Source of the DNA: Saccoglossus kowalevskii | Taxonomy: Eukaryota; Hemichordata; Enteropneusta; Harrimaniidae | NCBI RefSeq assembly: GCF_000003605.2 | Contig: NW_003116954.1 | Coordinates: 208,638 to 229,611, forward strand | Length of the DNA: 20,974 bases | Direction: 5' to 3' | Notes under the pieces: generated by a model | What the model was told of the DNA's origin: nothing | The model's input: the letters and a program-made list of their open reading frames with translations, nothing else | Databases searched by the model: none | Shown here: positions 1 to 11,144 of the stretch, in pieces | How the letters are laid out: each line of letters starts with the position of its first letter | Position numbering within the stretch: the stretch's first letter is position 1 | Made by a program: the position numbers and the translations under genes

Positions 1-135
1 TGTTACATTCAAGGATTATGTCAATACTTGTAACAAGCTACAAAACATGTTTGTTTCTAAACAGGTAGACTATATGACCTTTGACACCAACTTTACACAG
101 GAGACAATGTCTGGAGACCAATGTCTTGAAAATTA
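1..135. repeat. Dispersed repeat D, copy 1 (reaches the left edge)
   Basis: The first 70 bases match 5358-5427 at about 63 of 70 positions, including a run ending in AAACAGGTAGAC. The similarity then decays through the TTTGACAC and AATGTCT motifs to about position 120. It is noncoding, lies in the last visible intron of the minus-strand lectin gene, and may continue beyond the window. The repeat class is unknown. Confidence 0.75.
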
Positions 136-272
136 TACATGCTAATCACATCAAAATTGAACTTAGTGGACATTTTACTATATTGATAAGATTCCAAGTT
201 TGAAGATGACCAGATAACAATTGTGTTGAAGTTATTGTGACCACAAGAAAATTTGAAGCGAAATATTACAAA

Positions 273-466
273 TACTGTAAAATGACTAATTTTCACTGGG
301 TTTAAATTTCACTGATTTACCATTTCAGGCATATTCAGTGGGTTTCATTTAGATAATGTGTTCTATGCTAAATTTTACATATTCACTGGGTTTTAATTTA
401 GCGCATTTTCCAGTCAGCGAAATAAGCTAAATTAAAACCCAGTGAATAATTACCCCCTTTACAGTA
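273..466. mobile_element. MITE-like palindromic element, family B copy 1
   Basis: Both ends begin TACTGTAAA when read inward, followed by TAATT, TTCACTGGGTTT and AATTT. This gives inverted ends of about 40 bp with a few mismatches. The interior carries the TTCACTGGGTTT motif again near 291, 333 and 381, about 42-48 bp apart. Positions 381-402 and 426-447 form a perfect 22-bp inverted repeat around a 23-bp loop. There is no coding capacity. The terminal TA would fit TA-targeting Tc1/mariner-type non-autonomous elements, but that assignment is inference. The element lies in an intron of the lectin gene. A second copy of almost the same length is at 9496-9688. Confidence 0.8.
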
Positions 467-666
467 TATTGAAAAATATACATACATGTACATGTACGAC
501 ACATGACAAAATTGAACCTGGCCAATAACCAAACTGATTATTAAAATATCCAAGATTGGAAAAGATCAGATACAAACTAAGTAACCATGTAATAACCATG
601 TAAGTAAATATTATGCATAACAAAAAAATGAACTGACTTTATAGTAACTGAGTTGAATACACTTAC

Positions 667-1898
667 TTGCTGCAGTTTCACAGAAATAAGAAACTTCGAG
701 ATATTTTTCAGTTTCTGGACAAGGATCACCGCCAAATACACCAGTATTAACCGGTATCCTGCACTCATCTTTACCGTTACATCTGAGAAATGAAAGAATA
801 TTCTCATTAGGAAAAAAACATTTTGCTGAAATTGTACATAAGAAATACAAACAAAGCCCATACCGTAATTTTCGTATTGATTTCAAAAATAAAATTAACT
901 GATAAAGTTGCTAATAAAGTTCATTAACAAATTTCACTGCTTGAACTGAATAATTTGAAGTAACCAAGATTTTTTGTATCAGAATGTGCTGCAGATAAAA
1001 TCAAAGTGCATGCAAATTATACTTGCTCTATTGGAAGCACATCCCAAAACGTAATATATTTACCTTTCAGACACAATTTGAAATGAGTTTTCAGCAGAAC
1101 AATTTGTGTTTGTAGTGTCCAGTCTGCTGGGACATAGTTGAGTATCAGTTCGTCCATAATTAGCTGATTCTATGCGTAATATTTCACCATCACCAAAACA
1201 AATCAACTGCATTTGTTTGTTATCACAGACTGATGTATATAGGGCAGATACCTGTCTCTGCCATCTTTTGAAAATTGGACTTGCTGCAAGTACATGTAAA
1301 AAAAAATGAAACATTTATTAAAACATTGCATACCATGCTTTAATTTTTCATATGAATATAGTGTTTTAGTAAATATTCTAACTAAATATTCTATATTTGC
1401 TGATTAGGTTTTTGATCAAACGTAGCATTGACAGGCCCGGGTATATGACCAAAAACAAAAGATGAAGATTCAACGTCAAAACAATAATATGTGCATGACT
1501 ATTTTCTCATCAGTTTAAATAGATGCAGCATTATCCAAAATAGAAAATGATAGAAAAATACCGAATAGTTTTAGGACATAAATCTGCTCATCATCCGGAA
1601 GACTGCATTTATAACTGGGGTAATATATGTAATAAAGTTATGCAAGTTTTTACTGCAGTTCAAATATACATAATTTTATGTTGCCTAAAATCTTAATCAA
1701 AATTGTTGGAAAAAAATAGAAATAATTTTGTAATAATTTTTGGTGCTCATAAAAGTTAATGTAATTCTTCATAATTTCACTAATACTGACTAAGATTCAG
1801 AAATGAAAATGTGACTTTTACCACTTACCTAAGGAGTCTGATATAATACATAATAAAACTACAATGTAAATATTCATATTGCTTTTAAGTAACTTCAT
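667..1898 (-). CDS. Secreted SUEL-type (galactose/rhamnose-binding) lectin, 5' part, three exons
   Basis: This is the 5' part of a spliced gene. Exons are 1898-1829, 1283-1064 and 782-667, each with consensus donors (GTAAGT, GTAAAT, GTAAGT) and acceptors (TTGCAG, TTCTCAG), and the frame is kept throughout. The first ATG has an in-frame TGA 15 bases upstream. Residues 1-23 form a signal peptide with an IYIVVLLCII core. Residues about 42-132 form one SUEL/Gal_Lectin domain (the PF02140 type) with eight cysteines (43, 52, 74, 85, 98, 104, 118, 131), ANYGR at 64-68, DPC at 116-118 and a KYLEVSYFC end. These are the hallmarks of rhamnose-binding lectin domains, which bind L-rhamnose or galactose and often act in egg-coat or innate immune recognition. 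A phase-2 intron splits the domain at Arg97. The last donor shows that more exons lie beyond the left edge, so a second lectin domain or a membrane anchor cannot be excluded. The ligand is inferred from the family. Confidence 0.9.
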
Positions 1899-1928
1899 CT
1901 TCTTCCTGTGTCAATATTCAGTCATAAT
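1899..1928 (-). other. Probable 5' UTR segment of the lectin gene with upstream splice acceptor
   Basis: Just before the start codon on the minus strand there is a TTTTGCAG acceptor with AG at 1930-1929, followed by 30 bases of leader. The leader carries a short upstream ATG that ends at TGA after four codons, and this TGA is in frame with the main start. This suggests a further noncoding 5' exon upstream (higher coordinates) that I could not identify. Alternatively, transcription may start near here. Confidence 0.45.
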
Positions 1929-2854
1929 CTGCAAAATTAGCATAAAATGGATATGATAAATAAATGAAAAAAGCCTGTATGATGTATGTATGGTTTTTTT
2001 AAACTCGTGAAAACTAAGGGTATTGTAAATAGCCGAGGTATATGGGAATCAATCAAATGCATGCTAGATATTAAACACAAAAATCAAAGTGTTTCTTGAA
2101 GTCTTTTGTATTTAAATACAGATCAACCCGAGGTTCAAAGTCGCCACTTATCCCCCTCGGGGATCAAACAACGGCCCGGGATCATTAATTTTTAGAGGAA
2201 ACATTTTTTTTACTGCTTAAAATGGTGAGTTTTTGATATTTGGGCCTATTAAAAAAAAAAAAAATGCGACCCGATATTTCTTATTTTTCGGTTGACCACT
2301 GAGGGCAACAAAACAATTTTTTAGGGGGGATTTATGTATGAAAAGCCTGCACAATTCAGTCACATGAATTGTGAGATTGTGATTTCTCAACTACCAACTC
2401 ATTTTGCCACATTTTGTCACAAAACCATTAGATTTCATACAAAGCAAACAGCAACATCATTGTTACAAGATATCTTACTATTAAAATAGAACTGACATAA
2501 TCAAAGAAAGCTGTAAAACACCTAATAGTGATCAAGTGAAGGTGAGGTGAGGAGCCAGAGTGTGGAGCTGTTTTAGAAATTTTCGAGCTCAACTGCATTA
2601 AATTTCTGTGATTTTAATTCATAATAAAACAAGCAGCGTCATGGTCAAAATAACTCCACTGTCTCAGTCGAGTGACTTCCTTAAAACAAAGTTGATAATG
2701 TTCTGTACAATTTGCCATGGTTATTTTTACCACAATATTCTCGTCATATCACAACCACGGTAGTTTATACTAGTATATTGGTATTTGTTGGTATGGCAAT
2801 TACAATTGTTACAAATCCAAATGAAGTCCAAACATGGTACATACACACAACATG
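1929..2854. other. Noncoding stretch upstream of the lectin gene
   Basis: No coding exon is visible. The stretch holds a GC-richer patch at about 2130-2180 with CCCCTCGGGG and GGCCCGGG, an A run near 2250-2263, and a perfect 9-bp hairpin (CACAATTCA at 2350-2358, TGAATTGTG at 2365-2373). The lectin promoter should lie here or further right, but I found no convincing TATA/initiator pair. Confidence 0.5.
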
Positions 2855-3050
2855 TACCAAGTATCAAAGCAATTGAGCTAGTAGTTTTTAAGAAGAAGTC
2901 GAAAACAAATATTCACCTAAAATAAAGAATTGAAAAAAAAATGAAATAAACAAACCTCACAGAGTATCAAGTAACTGAGCTGGTAATTTTTAAGAATGGA
3001 GTTTAAAATGAATTGTAGACAGATGATGAATGAATGACTGATAGACAACA
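2855..3050. repeat. Two diverged direct repeat copies
   Basis: The segment near 2866-2905 (AGTATCAAAGCAATTGAGCT, then AGTTTTTAAGAA) is repeated near 2965-3005 (AGTATCAAGTAACTGAGCT, then AATTTTTAAGAA). The second copy is followed by an AGACAGATGATGAATGAATG run. It looks like the decayed remains of a dispersed invertebrate repeat that ends in short GA/CA-rich simple repeats. No coding is seen. Confidence 0.55.
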
Positions 3051-3635
3051 CTCAAAATGTCAAACACTCCCAATGACTGAAAAAACTTATTTGTAATATC
3101 TCAAAGTTGAAGTAGTTTATGAATGAGACAGTGTTAGTCTATGGTAAACATTGGCACCACCCACTCTGTATAGACCAATACACCCCCAAAGTTTTGTCTC
3201 ATAATTTAGTCAGAGGACAGACCGCCCTGCTTTCAATAAGACATTTGGTTTGAGAGACTGGTTTGCATGTGCTCTTTTAATTAACACTAAGAACACACAC
3301 AAATATCAGATGAAACAGCTGTGACTTTGACGTCTGGAAAAATAAAAAATAAATCATTGTCAATGACAAGGACCCATCCAGTTTTTAGTGACTGTCGACA
3401 TTAGTGCCAAATAATTATTTATACTCATTTGACAGACATGATATAAAGTGGAACCAGTTTATTTGTGTGATTCCTTTCTTTATTCTGTCCGTTACATTCA
3501 TAACACATTTCTAGCATGAAAAAATGATGATTGTGCATCTTGAATCAGATTGCGCAAATGTGTAATACATGATGTATATGTAAAGCTTGAATATGATCAG
3601 TCTAGCAATGTTAGCAATATATGGCTCTAAAAACA
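3051..3635. other. Noncoding, nothing recognised
   Basis: AT-rich sequence with stops in all frames. A somewhat C-rich patch at about 3155-3195 has no motif that I can name. Confidence 0.5.
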
Positions 3636-3845
3636 GCATTCATTAAAACAAAATGGCCATCAGTCAGCTTTTTCGAATCAAATATATCCACACTCGACTG
3701 CGATCTAGTTCCGGAATGGCAGAAATGCTTGATTTGATGAATTTTTAGCACTAAAATGGCCGCTATTTGGCCATCTTGGATCATGAAACAAATGCTTGTG
3801 AATGAAATTAGCCCAGGCATGTCTGAGATACAGGTGCAGATGGAT
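3636..3845. repeat. Dispersed repeat C, copy 1
   Basis: It shares an ordered set of blocks with 5726-6265: CATTCATT, AAATGGCCAYMAGTC, CAGAAATGCTT, GAATTTTTAGCAC, GGCCATCTTG, ATCATGAAACAAATG and CAGGCAT with a following TCT. The short open frames over this segment on the minus strand are repeat-derived, not genes. ATGGCC/GGCCAT pairs make short hairpins inside the unit. Confidence 0.75.
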
Positions 3846-4439
3846 ATACAGATGTACTACATCTGAATGGAGACTAAAATACAAGAAAACAGTTGACTGA
3901 ACTGTTCCATTACATACTAAGAATGGAAAGTGCACCATCAAAATTTATTAGCAAGATATCGCATAGAATGTTTAATAATCATATGACAAGAAAAAGTGAA
4001 AATAGACATTATTGCAGTGAGTGATCTGACCTGTCCCTCTGCCTACAGTTGACAACCCCCTTATATTGAGTGGTATAATCCCTAAGCAGATCATGCTACA
4101 CATTTCAACAAACCATTTTCCACTACCTTGTGAATGTACCTCGTATATGACTCTACCTCAAGTATACATGTAATCTTGTATTATTAATCCTTATTAATCC
4201 ACTAATCCACTGCATAATATATAATCCGTGGTAACTGTATGTACCATTACACAGAACATTATAAAATTCGGCTAAAATGCCAACAATCTCAAATTACAGA
4301 AAAATTACAGTGTAACTAAATATTATAATAGTGTATTCTATAACATTTGAATTATCACCATGGTTACTGTAGTCCTGCAGTCAGTAATTTGATAACAATG
4401 TGAAAATCACACAACAGACTGACATGCAGATAGAAACCA
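3846..4439. other. Noncoding, nothing recognised
   Basis: AT-rich sequence without exon-like open frames. It includes a short direct duplication (TTATTAATCC twice, near 4180-4200). Confidence 0.5.
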
Positions 4440-4800
4440 AATACATATGTATTACAGACTCATAGATGACAGCATTAAAACCAGGGAACAGGGGCACAGC
4501 GCCCTCATGCCATGGCGATGCACCCCCTACTTACCCTGGGTAGCAGATCCTCTGGCAACTATAAAATTCTGATTGACCAGGGATCACATGTGACCACAGT
4601 CTTCAACTGTGACCTGTCTGATAGTAATTTTGGCCCCAAGAAGGCCATAGAATATGCTCCATTTTAACTTAGAATTATGAAAAACTCCACACCCTGGTAG
4701 GGAGAACCCTATCTCCCCCACTTGGTGGCGCCGCTGAATTACAGTGCTCACTCTTGCAGTTTTTTTCTGGAAAAACCCCTGATAATGTTTAGTTAACAAT
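4440..4800. other. GC-richer block, possible exon remnant or unclassified repeat
   Basis: Base composition shifts clearly from its AT-rich surroundings. On the minus strand there is a 71-codon open frame (4799-4584). Further downstream near 4535-4545 a good donor (CCCAGG then GTAAGTAG) occurs, but a TGA lies between the frame and that donor. No domain is recognised. An imperfect inverted repeat GGTCACAG/CTGTGGTC lies around 4590-4615. It could be an old exon, part of an uncharacterised repeat or a noncoding transcript. I do not call a gene. Confidence 0.3.
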
Positions 4801-5357
4801 TACCAACACAGGATTCCGAAACTAAATTAAAATAATTTATACACTGGGAAGTAATTAACAGCACATGTAGCCAATCAGTGAAGGCGCTACAGTAAGTGAT
4901 TTCACTGTATACAAGGCACTTTTTGAAATTATTTTTAAAAAAACATTTCAAAAATCAAAAATCATTTTCTATACATTTTATAGTTTAAAAAAATATTTAA
5001 CATTTGTATTAACTGTTTGCATGAATGGATCAATGTGATCTATATATTTTGCATATACCCAGTATTATTAGGAGTCATTTATCACTAAAGAGTAGAAGCG
5101 ATATTTGAAGAACCATCACAGACACTGGAATGTGCAAATACTGGTGAATATTTTAGTTAGTACTCTTGTTTCAACCTTTTCACCACCAGACTTTCTCATC
5201 CAAAATTTTCAATATAAATATTTGGCTATTTTTGTCACAATCTTCTGAAGGAAAGTGCAGATTATAAACGGGATTATTTTATGAATTTGTGATGAAAAGA
5301 AGGAACTGGTGGTGAAACAGTAAAAGAAAATATTCTCTTTAAATAGTCACTATAAGA
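4801..5357. other. Noncoding, nothing recognised
   Basis: AT-rich sequence. Two short related phrases (CACCACCAG near 5181 and its near reverse complement CTGGTGGTG near 5308) flank about 120 bp. That is too little to define an element. Confidence 0.45.
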
Positions 5358-5475
5358 CGTTATATTCAAGGGTTATGTAAATACTTGTGACAAGCTACAA
5401 AACATGTTTGTCCCTAAACAGGTAGACCATGACTTTTGACACTAATTTGCACTAGGAAATGTCTAGAGTTTCAAT
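5358..5475. repeat. Dispersed repeat D, copy 2
   Basis: It matches 1-120 in the same orientation, at about 90% over the first 70 bases (shared block ACAAGCTACAAAACATGTTT), then degenerates. It is noncoding. Confidence 0.75.
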
Positions 5476-5725
5476 ATCAGCCACAATGTATCAATGATAC
5501 ACATTTTCAATATTTTACAAAGAATTTGTAAATTTTTAATGGTAACATAAATGCCTATACAATACACAACAAACTAAACTGGTGTGGTAAAATATCTGCC
5601 TAAAATATTCCTGCTGACCTTAAGTAAAATCTACAAATATTGAACAATCTTTCTTTTAAATATGAACAATTTCACAACTAAATTGTTTTTTTATTGCAGA
5701 TTTTGTCAGAGATATGGATCCACAA

Positions 5726-6265
5726 ATGCATTCATTCAAACGGAAATGGCCACAAGTCGGCCATTTTTAATATAATTCGCAAAATAAAATAACATGCATC
5801 ATAATGTCCAATGGATATACCAAGTTTGAACAAAATCTTCTTATATACGTCTGAGATCCAGATCTAACATTGCAGAAATGCTTTATTTTTGCTGAATTTT
5901 CAACATTAAAATGGTCACCATTCAGCCATCTTGCATCTGATTATCAAACAAATACCTCTGCATATGATGTATACATAAACTTCAAACATGATTGATCAAG
6001 GCATTCTAGAAATATAACCACATTCATTATTAAAAACAAACAGGCCACCAGATGACCATTTTATATCTGGGCTGAAAAACAAATTGATGAGCATCTAGAT
6101 CCAAGTTGGAATGAAAATCTGGTTCCAGGATTGATGAATTTTTAGCACAAAAATGATGACATTCAGCCATCTTGAATAGGATCATGAAACAAATGAATGT
6201 GTATATATCACAGATGTGAACTTTAAATGTGATTGGTCCAGGCATATCTAAAATTCAAGTTCAGT
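5726..6265. repeat. Dispersed repeat C, copies 2 and 3 in tandem
   Basis: Two head-to-tail units of about 290 bp start at CATTCATT near 5729 and 6021. Each carries the GAATTTT..AGCA/CAACA block, a CAGCCATCTTG block, a CAAACAAAT block and a closing CATTCTAGA or CATATCTAA phrase. A perfect hairpin AAATGGCC/GGCCATTT (5744-5751 with 5759-5766) lies in unit 2. Copy 1 is at 3636-3845. The short open frame on the minus strand over 6030-6245 is part of the repeat and is not a gene. Confidence 0.75.
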
Positions 6266-7827
6266 CAGAGGTAAAACCTTTTCAAACAGTGTAAGTATAT
6301 TATTACAGTATGTTTGGTTAAACTTGTTTGTTTTTTTAAATATATTTTTGCATTCCTGGACATTGAAATTGGTGCTCTCCTGATGTTTTCTGTTTTTAAT
6401 ACATCCATATATTTAGTCTTCCAAACTTAATCCTAGTTAACAGTAGTAATGTTTTAAAGGAAGCTAAGGTAGACTTTGATTTTAATATGCTGTTGAGTGA
6501 GCAGGTAACTCCAGGAATCAAACACACTTGCTACTTGATGTGATACAAACATACATTTGGGTTAAATCTTATTTTAAAATTAGAGTAAACAGAAAATGAA
6601 AAAACATGTACACATTTTCTGTCACTTTTTCCCCAGAGAAGAAATACTAAAAAACTATTATAAATGTACACTAGGGAGGTTGTCAACAGTGAAATTGTTT
6701 ACAAAAATGGCATTTTAGATGTAAATATGACACCAGTCTGCTATGCTGGTAATAAAATAAACACGGTAAATTAAATACTGCATTAAGCCCTATAGCAGAA
6801 ACTGGTTGGCTGCAGGTCTTGGGTATCACTAATGCTTTATTTCTTTAAACAAGGCTTTCACTGTGATGCATGCTGTTATGGGTATGTAACGTAAATTGAT
6901 CTGTAAAATAGTTTACAACAACCAGGACCACAAATTGTCGTCGTGTGACTTAATTGGCACATGTAGGTCAGGAAACTAATTACAGTGCAAGTAGCAATAG
7001 TGATTATAATTAATTTGAAAGTTATGTTAAATTTCAAGATCAAACTAAATTTTAATTTTATGCAACAATAATTACAATTGATTATGTTTAAATAAGAACT
7101 AGTCTAAGAGTATTCCTTGATGTATTTCTGCTTTTCTAAAATTGACACATACATTTTATTTTTCATAAAAACTGAAATTTTCGTTAATTTTTATAAAATT
7201 TAAAATAATCCTATGATGTGACAGACCAGAGACCAGAAAAGATGATTATGTTTTTGTTGAAAACTGAGCTGGAGATTTATCTAAAATTCAACAATCCTGT
7301 TTTGTAGCAGACATATACCATATTGCAAATTTAACTGGTTTCATAGATTAGGCCCATGAAATTAAATCACCATACATGTGAGGTAAAAAATTATATCACA
7401 TTTTGTTTTTTGGTTTTATTGTCAGAATTTTAGAAAAAATTAATCAAAAATTCAATCGGTATGAAAGATCAGAATAAAAGCACAATTTTATAATAAATTC
7501 ACCAGAAATATTTTTCTTTTTTTTCTCAGGATCACACTTTCACAGATTTTATCAGATTCATCACTCCATCTGAAAACTCTTAGCTAAAAAATAAACTCAG
7601 GATACCATTCAAGAAAGCAACAGTTTGTCAATATTTGAATTCCAATATTTTTGATTTAATTGTATGTAGAAATAAATTGCACTTCATTGTTATGTACATT
7701 GTTTATACATCTATTAAATTACCAATTTGACATGGACATAAAAACTATATTCTTTGCTACTGGGTATAAAACCATATATATCTAAGGTAATAACATATTT
7801 TTCATCATAAAACAATAAATAGAAAGG
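6266..7827. other. Long AT-rich noncoding stretch
   Basis: I see no exon, domain, RNA gene or clear repeat. Stops are frequent in all six frames. Confidence 0.5.
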
Positions 7828-7930
7828 TACTGTATTTGTTTTATTAGAAGCGCATATAACCGAAAAATTTTAACCATAGAAAAATCTCTGTAATTTTCAT
7901 GTATGCGCTACTAATAGAGAAAATATGGTA
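7828..7930. mobile_element. MITE-like element, family A copy 1 (103 bp)
   Basis: The ends, both read inward, are TACTGTATTTGTTTTATTAG then AAGCGCATA, and TACCATATTTTCTCTATTAG then TAGCGCATA: 23 of 29 positions agree. The core is about 45 bp with no coding. A terminal TA on both sides is consistent with a TA-target DNA transposon, though TA is also part of the motif. Family members are at 12560-12776 and 14201-14342. Confidence 0.8.
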
Positions 7931-7960
7931 TATGTATATCAAAGATCCTATGGGTATATG

Positions 7961-7990
7961 AAATAAAAATAATAAAAATAAAAATAAAAA
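7961..7990. repeat. (AAAAT)n microsatellite
   Basis: About five AATAAAAATAAAAAT-type pentamers lie directly downstream of the family A element. Confidence 0.85.
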
Positions 7991-9495
7991 CATAAGAAGT
8001 AAATTGCTGTCATCTTTGTTTGTGAAAAAAAATCTATATATAGATTATAGGGGATTATAACAATACAGAAATTGCAATAGTTGCCTAATTTAATTTATTA
8101 ATTAATATCATCAGAGGGAAAATGATGTCATCACTATCTTTGTGTCACGTGACATCTATTGGCTAAATATGGAAATTGAAACGCCATATATGGTAGTCTT
8201 GACAATACAAGGTCCTTGAATGACAGTGATGTTAATAACCTTGGACAGACAACAGAATCTGAAGCTATCCAATAAATAGATGCACTGTTTATGAAAAAAA
8301 AAAGTCATTGATGCATAAAGAAGCATGAATTGAGCTGTTCTTGCTGCATGAATAATTTAAAACATAGCACATAAAAATAAACCACCTGTGATGAAATCCG
8401 GTCAGCCATTTTGAATGTTTTGAATAACTACTAATTATCACAATATTTCAACATGTACTCATTCTATTGGCAATTTATATCACAACCAGAAAAGGAATGA
8501 TGACAATAATAAACAAACTTCTAGGAATATAAAAAAAATGAAATACAACTGGTCACCTAGCAACTATTGACAATAGTCCACTAAAAATTTCAATCCATAA
8601 TATTTCAAAATTGATACCACCTGACAACTACTTTATCATAGATCCCTAATACAACAAATGTCACTGCTATAACACAAGGTATAAACATGCCAGTTTAAAA
8701 TTAGGTCATTATTTCTATGGTCCAATGACTACACACCTGACCTCTGATGACCTACGGTAGTTGTAAACTGCTACTGATGACTCATAAACATTGGGCGGAA
8801 CTTCCTTAACATTTTGCAGGTCAGTATTAAACTTTGAAGTGAGACTCTTAAAATTTACTCTAGAAGGTTACCATTAATATTTGTGAAAGTTGAAAACTAC
8901 AGCCATGCGTAAAACCATCATGTTTTTTATCTAAAATTGTACAATAATGAAAAATCAGCAAAAGTGTGACCTATTTCACCAACAAATAGTTTTGTTTATC
9001 CAGTAATGTGTCAACAACAATGCACTTCAGTCAATTATTTATATGTAAATTACAGTGCCTAATTTACAAATATTTTTACCATAACCTCAGATTCTTTAAG
9101 TTCAGTTCAAAAGTTAACATTCGCAATAGAGAAAAATACTGATAACCCAAAACAAATTAGAATTCCACATTTTTTGGTGAGAATAATCTGTTTTAATAGT
9201 TTAAACAACCTGAAAGATTTTTTGTTAGACAAACACTTCTATCTTTCACATCACATGTGAAACTTAATATAAACTAAATTACACTTGAAGAATTTTTTGA
9301 ATATTTTATTTTTAGGTTATATAAATAAGCAATGTTCTTTCAATATTTTTGTTAGAAATCTTTGGAGAATTTTGACAATATGAATATTATGTACTTATGT
9401 ACACACATAATGCAGACAACTTTATATTTTGTTTTATAATAGCATGCACTTATTTTTGTTTTTTGCATGTATTGAATGATCATTTGATTTTAAAT
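7991..9495. other. Long AT-rich noncoding stretch
   Basis: No exon is recognised. It includes a perfect 16-bp palindrome AATCTATATATAGATT at 8031-8046 and a GGTCAGCCATTTTG phrase near 8400 that resembles a fragment of repeat C. Confidence 0.5.
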
Positions 9496-9688
9496 TACTG
9501 TTAGAACACTTAATTTTCGCTTGGAATTTATTTTCGCTGAAGGGATGATTCAATGAAAATAAATATACTTTCTTCCCTATATTTCACATTAAACTCATCA
9601 AAAATCATCAAAAATAAATTCCATAAAAACGCCCAAAAAGCCTTTTCAGTGAAAATTAATTCCAGCGAAAATAAAGTATTCCACAGTA
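9496..9688. mobile_element. MITE-like element, family B copy 2 (193 bp)
   Basis: The ends read inward begin TACTGTTAGAACACTTAATT and TACTGTGGAATACTTTATTT. Both continue TTCGCT, GGAATT, ATTTTC, CTGAA, so the imperfect inverted repeat spans nearly 50 bp. The length and TACTGT...TAATTTTC(G/A)CT architecture match the 194-bp element at 273-466. The 69-codon open frame at 9553-9762 (+) starts inside it and is not a gene. Confidence 0.8.
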
Positions 9689-10015
9689 TTAGAATTATTA
9701 ATACAATACAGCATAAACAATTGTCTCAAAATGATATGAATCTGAATAGTAAAAATGCATAGTAAAAATGTTAAAATGTTCATTTAATGATAACTTAATT
9801 GATGATTGGCAGATATAATAAGTGCAAGTAGTGTACCTATTAAACACCATGGTAACATATGGTATGTTCTCAATATTAAAATTTATTATTAATAGTTAGG
9901 CCACATTGTTTAAATGTTATGTTTACTGACAAATTGTCAAAACATATGCATGCCAACACACATGTACCTTAGTGAAAAACATATTTCATTTTTAATCAAA
10001 GAAAGCTTAGAAAGA
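9689..10015. other. Noncoding, nothing recognised
   Basis: AT-rich spacer between the family B element and the compound repeat element. Confidence 0.5.
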
Positions 10016-10434
10016 ACTCCCGTGTGCTGAGAGTTTTGGAGACACATTAAAAATTAATTCAAAATTACTTATACTTGAGATATTGATGGAATAGCTGAAA
10101 ACTAATTATGCAAATAAGGTAACTAATATGAACAGATTTAAGTGTAAAACTAATAAGGTCTGCACAATGTACCAAGTTTCATTGAAATGTGATTAGAACC
10201 AAAAAAATATTAGTTATTATGCTAATTAGAGAATTAATATGAACAGATTTTAACTCAAAATTAATCAGGCTGTCTATTGTTCTAGAGCATTTATGGACCA
10301 AGTTTTATTAAAATGTGATGATCAATACTTGAGATATCAGTATTAATTAATTATGTTAATTAGGTGATTAAGAAGCATAAATATTTACCAAAAACTAATA
10401 TGGTGCATAGTCTTAGGTTCATTGAAATCCAATG

Positions 10435-10484
10435 NNNNNNNNNNNNNNNNNNNNNNNNNNNNNNNNNNNNNNNNNNNNNNNNNN
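10435..10484. other. Assembly gap (50 N)
   Basis: Exactly 50 N, so probably a fixed-size placeholder. It falls inside the tandem array, in the phrase CCAATG[gap]TGAGTGG. The equivalent phrase in the intact unit near 10941 reads CCAATGAGTGG. Confidence 0.98.
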
Positions 10485-11144
10485 TGAGTGGTTTTTAGAC
10501 ATCAGTGCAACAGCCATAGAACAGCAAAAAATTAACTAATTATGCAAATTAGGTAATTAATAGGCACAATTATTTATCCCAAAATTAATCAGGTCTCTGC
10601 ACAGTCCTCAAGTAACTATGTACCAAGTTTCATTGAAACATGATCATTACTACTCGAAATATCAAAAGCTGAAAATTAATTAATTATGCAAATTAGGTAA
10701 TTAATATGTACTGATATTACCCTAAAAACTATCAGGTCTGTGCAGTGTCATAAATATGACACCTATGTACCAAGTTTTATTGAAATGTTATGATTAGTAC
10801 TTGAGATATCAGTGGAAAAGCCGAAAATTGATTAATCATTATGTAAATTAGGTAATTAATAATATTAACAGATTTCTACCCAAAAATAATCAAATCTGCG
10901 CATTAGTTCAGAGCATCCATGTGCCAAGTTTCATTGAAATCCAATGAGTGGTTCTTCAAAAATCAGTGGAACAGTCATAGAACAGCTTAAATTCAGTTAA
11001 TTATCATGCAAATTAGGTAATTAATATTCATAGATTTTTACCAAAACCTAATCAACTCTGCGCATTATTCCAGAGCATTAATGTACCAAGTTTCACCAAA
11101 ATTTGATTAGTGGTTCTTGAGATAACGGTGGAACAAAAACAGTG

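Noticed and set aside
577-886. Minus-strand open frames that start inside the lectin locus (577-861 and 611-886)
   Set aside because: 577-861 is out of frame with the lectin exon. 611-886 contains the true exon 3 (782-667) but runs through a splice acceptor and a donor into intron sequence on both sides, so its ATG is not a start.
4584-4799. Minus-strand 71-codon frame ending KITIRQVTVEDCGHM, which vaguely recalls an Ig-domain F-strand
   Set aside because: No Ig cysteine pair or tryptophan in the right place, and a stop before the nearby donor. The likeness is too short to support a call.
8031-8046. Perfect 16-bp palindrome AATCTATATATAGATT
   Set aside because: Made of A/T alternation in AT-rich DNA, so a chance palindrome is likely. 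No flanking structure supports a function.
9553-9762. Plus-strand 69-codon frame
   Set aside because: Most of it lies inside the 193-bp family B palindromic element, and it has no domain.
10100-11140. Regularly spaced repeats as a CRISPR array
   Set aside because: Units are diverged along their whole length with no distinct spacers, and the genome is eukaryotic with introns.
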